NCBI GenBank assembly: GCA_035310015.1
Contig: DATGEO010000128.1
Coordinates: 1 to 10,061, forward strand
Origin: DATGEO01 sp035310015
GTDB lineage: Bacteria; Chloroflexota; Dormibacteria; Dormibacterales; Dormibacteraceae
Reading direction: 5' to 3'
DNA: 10,061 nt
The translations under genes were made by a program, and so were the position numbers. The notes below the pieces were generated by a model. It saw nothing but the letters and a program-made list of their open reading frames with translations. It did no database searches and was not told where the DNA came from. This document shows, one piece after another, positions 1 through 5,913 of this stretch (its first letter is position 1; every line of letters begins with the position of its first letter).

Positions 1-384
1 CGCGATGTTGCCGCCCACCGAGATCAACCGGCGTTTGTAAGCCTTCTCCTTGACGATCCGGCCGTAGTACTCGATGTTGGCCGCTGTCGGCACCGACCCC
101 TGCATCGACGCCAGCTGGGCACGGCCGCCGATGCGCTCCAGAACCCCCATCGTCTGCAGCTGCGCGGCCAGCGTCACGTTGTCGATTGGCTCGCCCGCCG
201 CAAACAGATCGAGCGCCGCGCGATAGACCTGCCCGTTGTTCTCGCGGTAGAAGTCCTCGGGGTGCAGGAACTGCAGGACCTTCGCGACCGAAAGCGGGTC
301 GAGAAGGATCGATCCGAGCACCGACATCTCGGCGTCCAGGTCGTGAGGCGGCACCCTTCCGGGTGTCAGCGCGATCGTGGCCAT
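1..384 (-). CDS. dnaB: Replicative DNA helicase DnaB, N-terminal part (cut by window edge)
   Basis: DnaB is the hexameric ATP-driven helicase that unwinds DNA at the replication fork and recruits primase. Only the first 128 residues are here, against about 440-460 in the full family, so the RecA-like ATPase domain lies outside the window. What is visible is the N-terminal helical domain: the PPHDLDAEMSVLGSILLD stretch (residues 12-29), then HPEDFYRENNGQVYRA (41-56), EPIDNVTLAAQL (65-76) and TAANIEYYGRIVKE (100-113), all typical of DnaB. The ATG at 384 is fixed by an in-frame TGA two codons upstream. No purine-rich ribosome binding site precedes it. The gene follows rplI on the same strand after a 20-base gap, which matches the common rplI-dnaB order and suggests co-transcription. 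Identification is firm; the rest of the protein cannot be assessed. Confidence 0.96.
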   Translation of the reverse strand, partial: MATIALTPGRVPPHDLDAEMSVLGSILLDPLSVAKVLQFLHPEDFYRENNGQVYRAALDLFAAGEPIDNVTLAAQLQTMGVLERIGGRAQLASMQGSVPTAANIEYYGRIVKEKAYKRRLISVGGNIA

Positions 385-392
385 GCGTCAGC

Positions 393-405
393 GGCCGGAG
401 CGGCC
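393..405 (-). other. Small GC hairpin between rplI and dnaB
   Basis: A perfect 5-base-pair stem, GGCCG/CGGCC with a 3-base loop, covers the first base of the rplI stop codon region and sits where a dnaB ribosome binding site would be expected. It has no T-tract, so it is unlikely to terminate transcription. It could modulate dnaB translation, but a stem this short arises easily by chance at this GC content. Confidence 0.3.
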
Positions 406-854
406 TAGCGGTCCTGCGTGACGATCAGGTTGACGTGAGCGGTCACGTCGCGGTGAAGCCTCAGCGGGACCTGGTGCTCGCCCAGCGTCTTGATCGGCTC
501 CTTGACGTCGATCTTGTGCCGGTCGATGTCGACGCGGTGCTGCGCCTTGAGCGCCGCCGCGACGTCCTGGTTGGTGATCGACCCGAAGGCCTTGTCGTCG
601 GCGCCCATCTTGAGACGCACGACCACCGTCTTGTTACCGATCTCGTCCGCGAGCGCCTGCGCCTCCACGCGCTCCTTCGCCTCCTTACGCGCGGTGGCCT
701 CGCGCAGCCGCTTGCCCTCGGCCTCGGCGCCGCTGTTCGCGGGCACCGCGAGCTTGCGCGGCAGCAGGAAGTTGCGCCCGTAACCGTCGGCGACCTCTTT
801 GATGTCGCCGGCCTTGCCGACCCGCTCGACATCCTTCGTCAACATGACCCGCAA
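405..854 (-). CDS. rplI: 50S ribosomal protein L9
   Basis: L9 binds 23S rRNA at the base of the L1 stalk and helps maintain reading frame. The 149-residue length is standard. The N-terminal RNA-binding domain is clear (MRVMLTKDVERVGKAGDIKE, then DGYGRNFLLPRKLA at 23-36), followed by the long connecting helix (about 41-74). The C-terminal domain has KAFGSITNQDVA (88-99) and IKTLGEHQVPLRLH (121-134). The start is TTG at 854: it gives M-R-V-M-L, which lines up with the usual M-K-V-I-L start, and a strong GGAGGG at 868-863 sits 8 bases upstream. The internal ATG at 845 would remove conserved residues and lacks such a site. The upstream DUF1232 gene stops at 859 and contains the rplI binding site, so the two are probably translationally coupled; dnaB follows. 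Confidence 0.97.
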   Translation of the reverse strand: MRVMLTKDVERVGKAGDIKEVADGYGRNFLLPRKLAVPANSGAEAEGKRLREATARKEAKERVEAQALADEIGNKTVVVRLKMGADDKAFGSITNQDVAAALKAQHRVDIDRHKIDVKEPIKTLGEHQVPLRLHRDVTAHVNLIVTQDR

Positions 855-858
855 TTGG

Positions 859-1284
859 TTAGCCCTCCGCTACCGATGAATAGGAATCGTCGTCGCGCTC
901 AAACCGCGACCGGATCCGCCGCGCCAATCGCCGCAAGCCCGATCGGGCCGCCGTCATCGTGTCGCGCAGGTCGCGGTCGAACACGCTCTGCTTCGCCTCG
1001 AGCGCCTTCTGATGCTCGCGCCGGATGTCTTCCGGGCATGCCTCGATGAAGGTCTCGACGGCCAGGATGGCGAGGGCGAGCATGTCGAGCTCGCCGAACA
1101 GCGGCACCCATGCGGGCAGGTCGATCGGGCTCACGATCAGGCCCAGGGCGGCGAGCAGCACCGCCTTCGGCGCTCGCGGCACCCGTTCGTCACGCAGCAG
1201 GCAGTAGGCGAGCTTGCCGTGCTTCGGCACCTCCACCAGAACCTGCATTGCACGCGAAACCACGCTTGGCAAGGGGGCGGGCAA
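859..1284 (-). CDS. DUF1232/YkvA-like small membrane protein
   Basis: A protein of up to 141 residues whose central part matches the DUF1232 (YkvA-like) family: VSPIDLPAWVPLFGELDML at 51-69, the equivalent of the family's SPIDLIPDxIPxxGxLDD core. The usual IPD is replaced by PAW. Two hydrophobic segments, about 40-52 and 66-82, probably form a membrane hairpin. The tail (about 88-141) is charged and helical, first mixed and then Arg-rich, ending in an acidic stretch. The molecular role of the family is not established. The longest start is TTG at 1284, with only a weak AGG upstream; an in-frame TGA at 1308-1306 limits extension. ATG at 1248 is an alternative that keeps the whole domain. The gene stops 4 bases before rplI, so it looks like the first gene of a DUF1232-rplI-dnaB operon. 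The family call is good; function is unknown. Confidence 0.8.
   Translation of the reverse strand: MPAPLPSVVSRAMQVLVEVPKHGKLAYCLLRDERVPRAPKAVLLAALGLIVSPIDLPAWVPLFGELDMLALAILAVETFIEACPEDIRREHQKALEAKQSVFDRDLRDTMTAARSGLRRLARRIRSRFERDDDSYSSVAEG
863..868 (-). promoter_or_regulatory. Strong ribosome binding site for rplI
   Basis: GGAGGG on the minus strand, 8 bases before the TTG start at 854. It decides the TTG start over the in-frame ATG at 845. It lies within the last codons and just before the TAA stop of the upstream DUF1232 gene, so ribosomes finishing that gene could reinitiate here. Confidence 0.85.
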
Positions 1285-1338
1285 CAGCCTAGCGGGTTTG
1301 GGCCGTCAATTCCATCCCACTTAACTTAGGGTTGCCGC
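1285..1338. promoter_or_regulatory. Divergent intergenic region between DUF1232 and MFS genes
   Basis: These 54 bases must carry the 5' signals of both divergent genes. The only AT-rich patch is around 1319-1328 (ACTTAACTTA). A TTGACG box lies on the minus strand at 1309-1304, but no matching -10 box lies at 16-18 bases from it. On the plus strand TTGGGC (1298-1303) and TTAACT (1321-1326) are 17 bases apart but match the consensus poorly. A promoter here is expected from the layout but is not clearly readable. Confidence 0.35.
1328..1331 (+). promoter_or_regulatory. Ribosome binding site for the MFS gene
   Basis: AGGG with a 7-base spacer to the ATG at 1339. It is modest but well placed and supports that start. 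Confidence 0.55.
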
Positions 1339-2610
1339 ATGAATGTCGCCGTCCTGACGGCTCCAGCAGCCGCCCGCTTCGGGAATCTCAGGCATACCGC
1401 CCTCAGCGCCTTCTGGTTCGGCAACTTCTTCATGTGGCAGCCGCTGACCACCGTCGTCATCCAGAACCAGATCGACGCTGTCGTGCCCAAGGCCCACCAG
1501 GGGACGGCGATCGGGCTCGCGGTCAGCGTCGGCGGGCTCTTCGCGATGACCGTGCCGCCGATCGTCGGCGCGATCTCCGACCGCCTCTCGACCTCGTTCG
1601 GACGGCGCCGGCCGATCATGGTCGGCGCAACCCTGCTGACGCTGCCGGGGCTGCTCGTGCTGGCGACCGCGAACAACTACACGCAGATCGTCGTCGGCTA
1701 TGCCCTGGTGCAGTTCTTCTTCAACGCCGCGGGCGCCGCCTTCGCGGGCATCATCCCGGACGTCGTGCCCGCGCAGGATTTCGGGCGCGCCAGCGGATTT
1801 CTCGCGACCATGGTCCAGCTGGGCAGCGGCGCGGGCCTCTTCGCCAACACCCTCATCGCCGGCGCGCACCTCGACCGCTGGATCTATCTCGCGTTCGCGG
1901 TCGTGATGGTGCTGACCCTCGTGCCCACCTCGCTCGCGGCCGCGGGCGAAGGCACGCAGCCGCCGCCCCCGCGCCAACCGATGCCGCTCGGCGCGGCGGT
2001 CCACGAGTTCTTCAGGCCGATGCTCGGCGGAGACTTCGCGTGGGTCATCGCGACGCGGTTCTTCGTCTCGGCGGGCATCACGGCCGTGGCTTACTACCTC
2101 AACAACTTCTTCCGTGACGTGGTCGGCGCCACGGACCCAGGGACGTTCACGTCGGAGTGGTTTCTCGTCGTGCTGCTGGTCGCGATCCCGTTCGGGCTCG
2201 CGGGCGGCTACCTCTCCGACCGCATGCACAAACGCAAGCTGTTCGTATTCGCGAGCGGCGGATTCCAGGCATTCGTGGCCCTGGTCTTCATCGTCTTTTT
2301 TCCCAAAGCACTGCCGATCGTCTTCGGCCTCGGCGCGGCGTACGGGATCGGCTACGGCCTCTACTACGCCGTCGACTGGGCCCTGGCGTGCGACACGCTG
2401 CCCAATCGCTCGAGCAGCGCCAAGGACATGGGCCTCTTCCACATCGCCCTGACCCTGCCGCAGTTCGTGGTGCCGTTCTTCGCCGGGCCGGCGCTCGACC
2501 ACTTCAACGCCGTGTCACCCAACCTGGGCTACAGGGTGGTGTTCGCGAGCGCGATCGTCCTGCTCCTGATCGGCACGATCTTCGTGAGCCGAATCCGGTC
2601 CGTTCGTTGA
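1339..2610 (+). CDS. MFS transporter, SLC45/GPH-like sugar-carrier type
   Basis: A 423-residue integral membrane protein with about 12 hydrophobic segments, the usual length for a major facilitator. The first signature loop is GAISDRLSTSFGRRRP (77-92), between TM2 and TM3. The half-repeat equivalent, GGYLSDRMHKRK (289-300), comes after a proline-rich central cytoplasmic loop (about 203-217). The DR-x5-GRRRP form and the DWALACDTLP...KDMGLFHIALTLPQ region (346-375) resemble the SLC45/sucrose and glycoside-pentoside-hexuronide carriers, which are mostly proton- or cation-coupled sugar symporters. Substrate cannot be read from the sequence. Start ATG 1339 has AGGG 7 bases upstream. The gene stands alone on its strand. 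Its last 96 bases are antisense to the 3' end of the glycosyltransferase gene. Family confidence is high; the sugar assignment is inference. Confidence 0.88.
   Translation: MNVAVLTAPAAARFGNLRHTALSAFWFGNFFMWQPLTTVVIQNQIDAVVPKAHQGTAIGLAVSVGGLFAMTVPPIVGAISDRLSTSFGRRRPIMVGATLLTLPGLLVLATANNYTQIVVGYALVQFFFNAAGAAFAGIIPDVVPAQDFGRASGFLATMVQLGSGAGLFANTLIAGAHLDRWIYLAFAVVMVLTLVPTSLAAAGEGTQPPPPRQPMPLGAAVHEFFRPMLGGDFAWVIATRFFVSAGITAVAYYLNNFFRDVVGATDPGTFTSEWFLVVLLVAIPFGLAGGYLSDRMHKRKLFVFASGGFQAFVALVFIVFFPKALPIVFGLGAAYGIGYGLYYAVDWALACDTLPNRSSSAKDMGLFHIALTLPQFVVPFFAGPALDHFNAVSPNLGYRVVFASAIVLLLIGTIFVSRIRSVR
2515..2610. other. 96-base tail-to-tail overlap of two convergent genes
   Basis: The MFS stop (2608-2610) and the glycosyltransferase stop (2515-2517) lie inside each other's genes. 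The overlap encodes the last transmembrane segment of the carrier on one strand and a charged, low-complexity tail on the other. There is no room for separate terminators, so the two transcripts must be complementary at their 3' ends unless one ends early. Confidence 0.75.
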
Positions 2611-3879
2611 GCGGGCTCGCGCCTGCGCTGACCGCTCGCGGCTGATGGTCAGCAGCGACGCGACCCAGATGGCGGTGATGCCTACCAGGCCGAGCTCCGC
2701 CGTCAGCCGCAGCACCAGCAGGTTCGAGTAGCCCGAGAGCAGCAGCGTCTGGAAGCCCTTGTGGGCCGGACCGATGAGCAGCCAGCCGGCGGCGACGAGC
2801 GCGGTCACCATCCAGTCGCGCCGGCGGATCGACCACTCCAAAAGCACGACCATGGGCAGCAGCAGCAGCACGAGGTGCGTGCCCCACGAGTAGCTTGCGA
2901 TCAGGGGGCCGGCGGCGACCACCGCCGCCGCCTCGAGGGCGCGGCCCGAGCGGGTGGCGCTCGGCCGGCGCAGCACCCAGAAGGTCGCGCCGAGCACGGC
3001 GAGCCCGATGAGCAGCGTGATCACACGCGCTGCGACCGGCGTGTCTCGGGCGGCGCCGAGGAACGTCGCCGGGTCGAGCAGGCGCGTGACGGTTCCGCCG
3101 GGCGAGTGGTTCTCGAACAGCCCGGTGCCGGCGGTGAGCACCGGCGCGACCTTGAAGAGGAACTCGGGCAGGTACTGCGGCACGGCCGCTAGCCACAGCA
3201 CCAGGCCCGCCGCCGCGGCGGCGGCGAGCATCCGCCAGCGCCGGCCCCACAGCAGCAGCAGGCCGACCGGCGCCTGCAGCAGCTTCACCGCCACGGCCGC
3301 GCCGAGCGCCGCCCCTCCCCACCAGCGGTCGCCGGCAACCCAGCCGAGCAGCCAGACGCCGCTGAGCCCCAGCAGCACGAGGTTGACCTGGCCCTCGTCG
3401 AAGTTCGCGGCGACGGGCTCGAAGCCGATCGTCACCAGCACGAGGAAGAGCGCCATCTGCCAGCCCGGGACGCGCAGCGCTCGGAGCGCCGTCCCTACGA
3501 ACAGGACGAGCGACACCTGCAGGACCGCGAGGATGACGGCCAGCTGCGCCGCCGGGCCGAGGTGGAGCAGCGGCTGCATCGCCCAGGCGACCGGCAGCGG
3601 CGTGACGTACTGGGCGCCCGCCAGCGGGAGCGGCGTGAAACCGCCCGAGGGCGCGCCCGCGCACTGCTGGACGCCGATGGCGCAGAGGTCGTACGGGTCT
3701 TTGCCGGCCGCGATCCTCGCCGCCGCCGCCAGGTAGTTCTGGCTGAAGTCGCCCGGCAGCGCACCGAGCGCGAGGGGCAGCACTGCCGTCCGCCAGAGAT
3801 AGAGCGCGGCGATGGGTACGCCAGCGAGCACGAGCAGCAGGCCGCGGAAGCGAGCGTTGTCGAGGGGCGATCGGCTCAC
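2515..3879 (-). CDS. GT87 (DUF2029)-type polytopic glycosyltransferase
   Basis: A 454-residue membrane protein with about 10 or more hydrophobic segments, resembling GT87 enzymes, which transfer mannose or arabinofuranose from a polyprenyl-phosphate donor on the outer face of the cytoplasmic membrane. Supporting features: the GDFSQNYLAAAARIAAGKDPYD loop after TM1 (residues 43-64), with D44 as the likely catalytic acid; NFDEGQVNLVLLGL (159-172), like the family's GQxN motif; VKLLQAPVGLLLLWGRRWR (198-216); and SYSWGTHLVLLLLPM (329-343). The last 30 residues are hydrophilic and charged and are encoded antisense to the MFS gene end, so they are probably an incidental tail. The GTG start at 3879 has no ribosome binding site but follows a GATAAT box by 8 bases, suggesting leaderless translation. 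Acceptor and product are unknown; a role in cell-envelope glycans is inference. Confidence 0.8.
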   Translation of the reverse strand: MSRSPLDNARFRGLLLVLAGVPIAALYLWRTAVLPLALGALPGDFSQNYLAAAARIAAGKDPYDLCAIGVQQCAGAPSGGFTPLPLAGAQYVTPLPVAWAMQPLLHLGPAAQLAVILAVLQVSLVLFVGTALRALRVPGWQMALFLVLVTIGFEPVAANFDEGQVNLVLLGLSGVWLLGWVAGDRWWGGAALGAAVAVKLLQAPVGLLLLWGRRWRMLAAAAAAGLVLWLAAVPQYLPEFLFKVAPVLTAGTGLFENHSPGGTVTRLLDPATFLGAARDTPVAARVITLLIGLAVLGATFWVLRRPSATRSGRALEAAAVVAAGPLIASYSWGTHLVLLLLPMVVLLEWSIRRRDWMVTALVAAGWLLIGPAHKGFQTLLLSGYSNLLVLRLTAELGLVGITAIWVASLLTISRERSAQARARSTNGPDSAHEDRADQEQDDRAREHHPVAQVG

Positions 3880-3887
3880 GCGCCGAA

Positions 3888-3893
3888 ATTATC
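3888..3893 (-). promoter_or_regulatory. Candidate -10 box for leaderless glycosyltransferase mRNA
   Basis: GATAAT on the minus strand matches the TATAAT consensus at five of six positions and stands out in GC-rich surroundings. It ends 8 bases before the GTG at 3879, the spacing expected if transcription starts at or next to the start codon. No consensus -35 box is present; TTAGGG at 3915-3910 is 16 bases further upstream. The absence of a ribosome binding site before the GTG agrees with leaderless translation. Confidence 0.5.
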
Positions 3894-3902
3894 TAGGGCT
3901 GA

Positions 3903-3996
3903 GCCCTCACCCTAACCCTTCGCGTCAAACGCGGTAAGGATTGGCCCTATTGATCGCTCCCGCGAGCGGGAGAGGGAAAACCTCACCCTAGCCCCG
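3903..3996. repeat. REP-like intergenic repeat with two hairpins
   Basis: A direct repeat CCTCACCCTA occurs at 3905-3914 and 3981-3990, each followed by (A/G)CCC. Between the copies are two stem-loops. The first (3917-3939) pairs CCTTCGCGT with ACGCG-AAGG around a CAA loop, with a GT bulge. The second (3957-3972) is a perfect CTCCCGC/GCGGGAG palindrome followed by AGAGGG. The combination of CCCTCACCCTAACCC with a CTCCCGC-GCGGGAGAGGG hairpin resembles intergenic REP-type palindromes known from many bacterial genomes. Here the unit looks split or degenerate. The family assignment rests on memory of the motif, not on a search. Confidence 0.5.
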
Positions 3997-4006
3997 GACA
4001 CGAAAT

Positions 4007-4033
4007 GAGGCGGCGCCGCAGGGCCACCGCCTC
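4007..4033. repeat. Inverted repeat, third hairpin in the intergenic region
   Basis: GAGGCGG (4007-4013) and CCGCCTC (4027-4033) form a perfect 7-base-pair stem with a 13-base loop. The palindrome CCAGCTGG (4033-4040) follows at once. No T-tract follows on the plus strand. It may be part of the repeat cluster to its left or of a structured 5' leader for the acyl-CoA synthetase mRNA. Confidence 0.4.
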
Positions 4034-4131
4034 CAGCTGGTTCCTCGGGTGACACGCTTTCTTGGTTATTCGCGCCGCTTTACGGCCGTTGCCTCTTGTG
4101 GAGGCCAACCTTTGCGTGGACTCATCGAGGA

Positions 4132-4152
4132 TCCAACTCGATCGACGTTGGA
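4132..4152. promoter_or_regulatory. Candidate operator dyad upstream of the acyl-CoA synthetase
   Basis: TCCAAC and GTTGGA arms of 6 bases are separated by 9 bases that contain the palindrome TCGATCGA. A further GTTGGA occurs at 4188-4193, and an opposite CCAAC at 4105-4109. Operator-like dyads of about this size are common for TetR-type repressors of acyl-CoA metabolism, but no regulator gene is in the window, so the role is inference. Confidence 0.3.
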
Positions 4153-4239
4153 ATCACGGTGCGACGACTTTGTCCACATGTCAAGAGGTTGGATTTTCCC
4201 GAAGGACGTGGGCCCCCTCCGGGCGCAAAATGGGGCGAC

Positions 4240-4244
4240 GGAGG
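4240..4244 (+). promoter_or_regulatory. Strong ribosome binding site for the acyl-CoA synthetase
   Basis: GGAGG with a 7-base spacer to the ATG at 4252. It fixes the start of the synthetase. Confidence 0.85.
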
Positions 4245-4251
4245 TGTGTAG

Positions 4252-5892
4252 ATGACCGAGCTGAGCTATGTCCACGGGGCGAGCAGGGTCCCGCTGCTGG
4301 GCGAGACGATCTTCCAGAACCTGCGCCGGACGGCGGCACGCCACGGCGACCGTGAGGCGCTGGTCGTCGCCCACCAGAACTACCGCGCGAGCTACCGCGA
4401 GCTGGTCGAACGGTGCGAGCTGATCGCCCGCGGCCTGATGGCGCGCGGCGTGAAGGCCGGCGATCGGGTCGGCATCTGGTCGCCCAACCGCTACGAGTGG
4501 GTGCTCACCCAGTACGCGACCGCGGCCATGGGCGCGATCCTGGTCAACATCAACCCCGCGTACCGGACGCATGAGCTCGAGTACGCGCTGAACCAGTCCG
4601 GCATCACCTTCCTGATCCTCGCCGCCGGCTTCCGGCAGGCCGACTATCGCGCGACCCTGGCCGAGGTCAAGGGCCGCTGCCCGGAGCTCCGCGAAGCGCT
4701 CGTCCTGGAGGACGGCTGGGAAGCGCTGGTGCGCGACGGGGCGAAGACGCCGATGAGCGAGCTGCACGAGCGCGAGCGCACGCTGCAGTTCGACGACCCG
4801 ATCAACATCCAGTACACCTCCGGCACGACCGGCTTCCCGAAAGGCGCAACCCTCTCCCACCACAACATCCTCAACAACGGCTTCTTCATCGGCGAGGCGC
4901 TGCGCTACACCGAGGACGATCGCGTCTGCATCCCGGTGCCGTTCTATCACTGCTTCGGCATGGTGCTCGGCAACCTCGCGTGCACCACTCACGGCGCGAC
5001 GATGGTCATCCCGGGCGAGGCTTACGACCCGCTCGCGGTCATGGAGACGGTGCAGAAGGAGCGGTGCACCTCGCTCTACGGCGTGCCGACCATGTTCATA
5101 GGCGAGCTCGAGCATCCGCGGTTCAACGAGTTCGACTTCTCGACCCTGCGCACCGGCATCATGGCCGGCTCGCCCTGCCCCGTGGAGGTGATGAAGAAGG
5201 TTCAGACGGTCATGCACATCCCGGAGATGACGATCGCGTACGGGATGACGGAGACCTCGCCGGTCTCGACCCAGTGCGCCACCGACGACCCGCTGGAGAA
5301 GCGCGTCTCGACCGTCGGCCGCGTGCATCCGCACGTCGAGATCAAGATCGTCGACCCCTCGACGAACCAGGTCGTGCCCCGCGGCACGCCCGGCGAGCTG
5401 TGCAGCCGCGGCTACATGGTCATGCGCGGCTACTGGAACAACGAGGAGGCGACTCGCGTCGCCATCGATTCGGCGCGCTGGATGCACACCGGCGACCTGG
5501 CGACGATGGACGACGAGGGCTACGTCAACATCGTCGGCCGCATCAAGGACATGATCATCCGCGGCGGCGAGAACATCTACCCGCGGGAGGTCGAGGAGTT
5601 CCTGTACACGCACCCCGACATCGCGGACGTCCAGGTGATCGGCGTGCCCTCCGAAAAGTACGGCGAGGAGGTCATGGCCTGGGTGAAGCTGCGCGAGGGC
5701 TCGAGCGCCTCAGGCGATGAGCTCGCGGCCTGGTGCAAGGGCAAGATCGCAAGCTACAAGATCCCGCGCCACTGGAAGTTCGTGGACGGCTTCCCGATGA
5801 CGGTCACCGGCAAGGTCCAGAAGTTCAAGATGCGCGAGACCGCGATCGAGGAGCTGGGGCTGGAGAAGGCGGCGGGGGTGCGAACGGCCTGA
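4252..5892 (+). CDS. Acyl-CoA synthetase (AMP-forming), ACSF2/FadD-like
   Basis: A 546-residue ANL-superfamily ligase that activates a carboxylic acid with ATP to an acyl-adenylate and then forms the acyl-CoA thioester. The motifs are complete: the phosphate-binding loop YTSGTTGFPKG (188-198), VPFYHCFGMVLG (229-240), the adenine-binding YGMTETSP (330-337), the WMHTGDL hinge-side motif (410-416), GRIKDMIIRGGENIYPREVE (429-448), and the C-terminal TGKVQK with catalytic Lys521. The sequence from the phosphate loop to GIMAGSPCPVEVMKKV (302-317) closely resembles ACSF2-type medium-chain fatty acyl-CoA synthetases, so medium-chain or branched acids are the likely substrates. The length is normal and the enzyme is probably cytoplasmic. 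ATG 4252 has GGAGG 7 bases upstream. The gene is alone on its strand and meets the minus-strand operon at a hairpin 3' of its stop. Exact chain length cannot be told. Confidence 0.93.
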   Translation: MTELSYVHGASRVPLLGETIFQNLRRTAARHGDREALVVAHQNYRASYRELVERCELIARGLMARGVKAGDRVGIWSPNRYEWVLTQYATAAMGAILVNINPAYRTHELEYALNQSGITFLILAAGFRQADYRATLAEVKGRCPELREALVLEDGWEALVRDGAKTPMSELHERERTLQFDDPINIQYTSGTTGFPKGATLSHHNILNNGFFIGEALRYTEDDRVCIPVPFYHCFGMVLGNLACTTHGATMVIPGEAYDPLAVMETVQKERCTSLYGVPTMFIGELEHPRFNEFDFSTLRTGIMAGSPCPVEVMKKVQTVMHIPEMTIAYGMTETSPVSTQCATDDPLEKRVSTVGRVHPHVEIKIVDPSTNQVVPRGTPGELCSRGYMVMRGYWNNEEATRVAIDSARWMHTGDLATMDDEGYVNIVGRIKDMIIRGGENIYPREVEEFLYTHPDIADVQVIGVPSEKYGEEVMAWVKLREGSSASGDELAAWCKGKIASYKIPRHWKFVDGFPMTVTGKVQKFKMRETAIEELGLEKAAGVRTA

Positions 5893-5913
5893 CGGCGCGG
5901 GTTCGCCCGTCAG
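5889..5913. terminator. Bidirectional hairpin between convergent genes
   Basis: CTGACGG (5889-5895) pairs perfectly with CCGTCAG (5907-5913). The interior can extend as GCG/CGC around GGTT, or refold as CGGG-TTCG-CCCG with a stable UUCG-type tetraloop. The TGA of the synthetase (5890-5892) is in one arm and the TGA of the opposing gene (5912-5910) in the other. The symmetry makes it equally good on both strands. There is no T-tract, so it would be a non-classical terminator or an mRNA 3'-end stabiliser. Confidence 0.6.

Larger units (their letters stand above)
3880..4251. other. Long divergent intergenic region
   Basis: A 372-base stretch with no convincing gene between the glycosyltransferase (minus) and the acyl-CoA synthetase (plus). 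From left to right it holds the GATAAT box, two copies of CCTCACCCTA flanking two hairpins, a third hairpin at 4007-4033, an inverted GTTGGA dyad at 4132-4152, and the GGAGG ribosome binding site at 4240-4244. It is visibly less GC-biased than the genes, especially 4055-4200. I could not identify a consensus promoter for the plus-strand gene. Confidence 0.7.

Noticed and set aside
186..1049. Plus-strand open frame over dnaB, rplI and DUF1232
   Set aside because: Antisense shadow with Arg/Pro/Ala bias; the three minus-strand genes explain the region.
1321..2502. Minus-strand open frame (about 393 codons) antisense to the MFS gene
   Set aside because: Charged low-complexity product complementary to a hydrophobic 12-span carrier; a compositional artefact.
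3957..3976. CTCCCGC/GCGGGAG hairpin as a transcription terminator
   Set aside because: It lies between divergent genes, upstream of both, where no terminator is needed, and it lacks a T-tract.
4049..4255. 68-codon plus-strand frame whose TGA overlaps the synthetase ATG (ATGA)
   Set aside because: The overlap looks like coupling, but the frame has no ribosome binding site, no GC bias at third positions, no motif, and runs through the presumed regulatory dyad. Kept only as a remote upstream-ORF possibility.
4066..5613. Long minus-strand open frame (about 515 codons) antisense to the acyl-CoA synthetase
   Set aside because: It is the complement of a gene with all expected motifs. The product is a biased Asp/Arg/His/Val-rich string with no recognisable domain, as expected for antisense frames at high GC.
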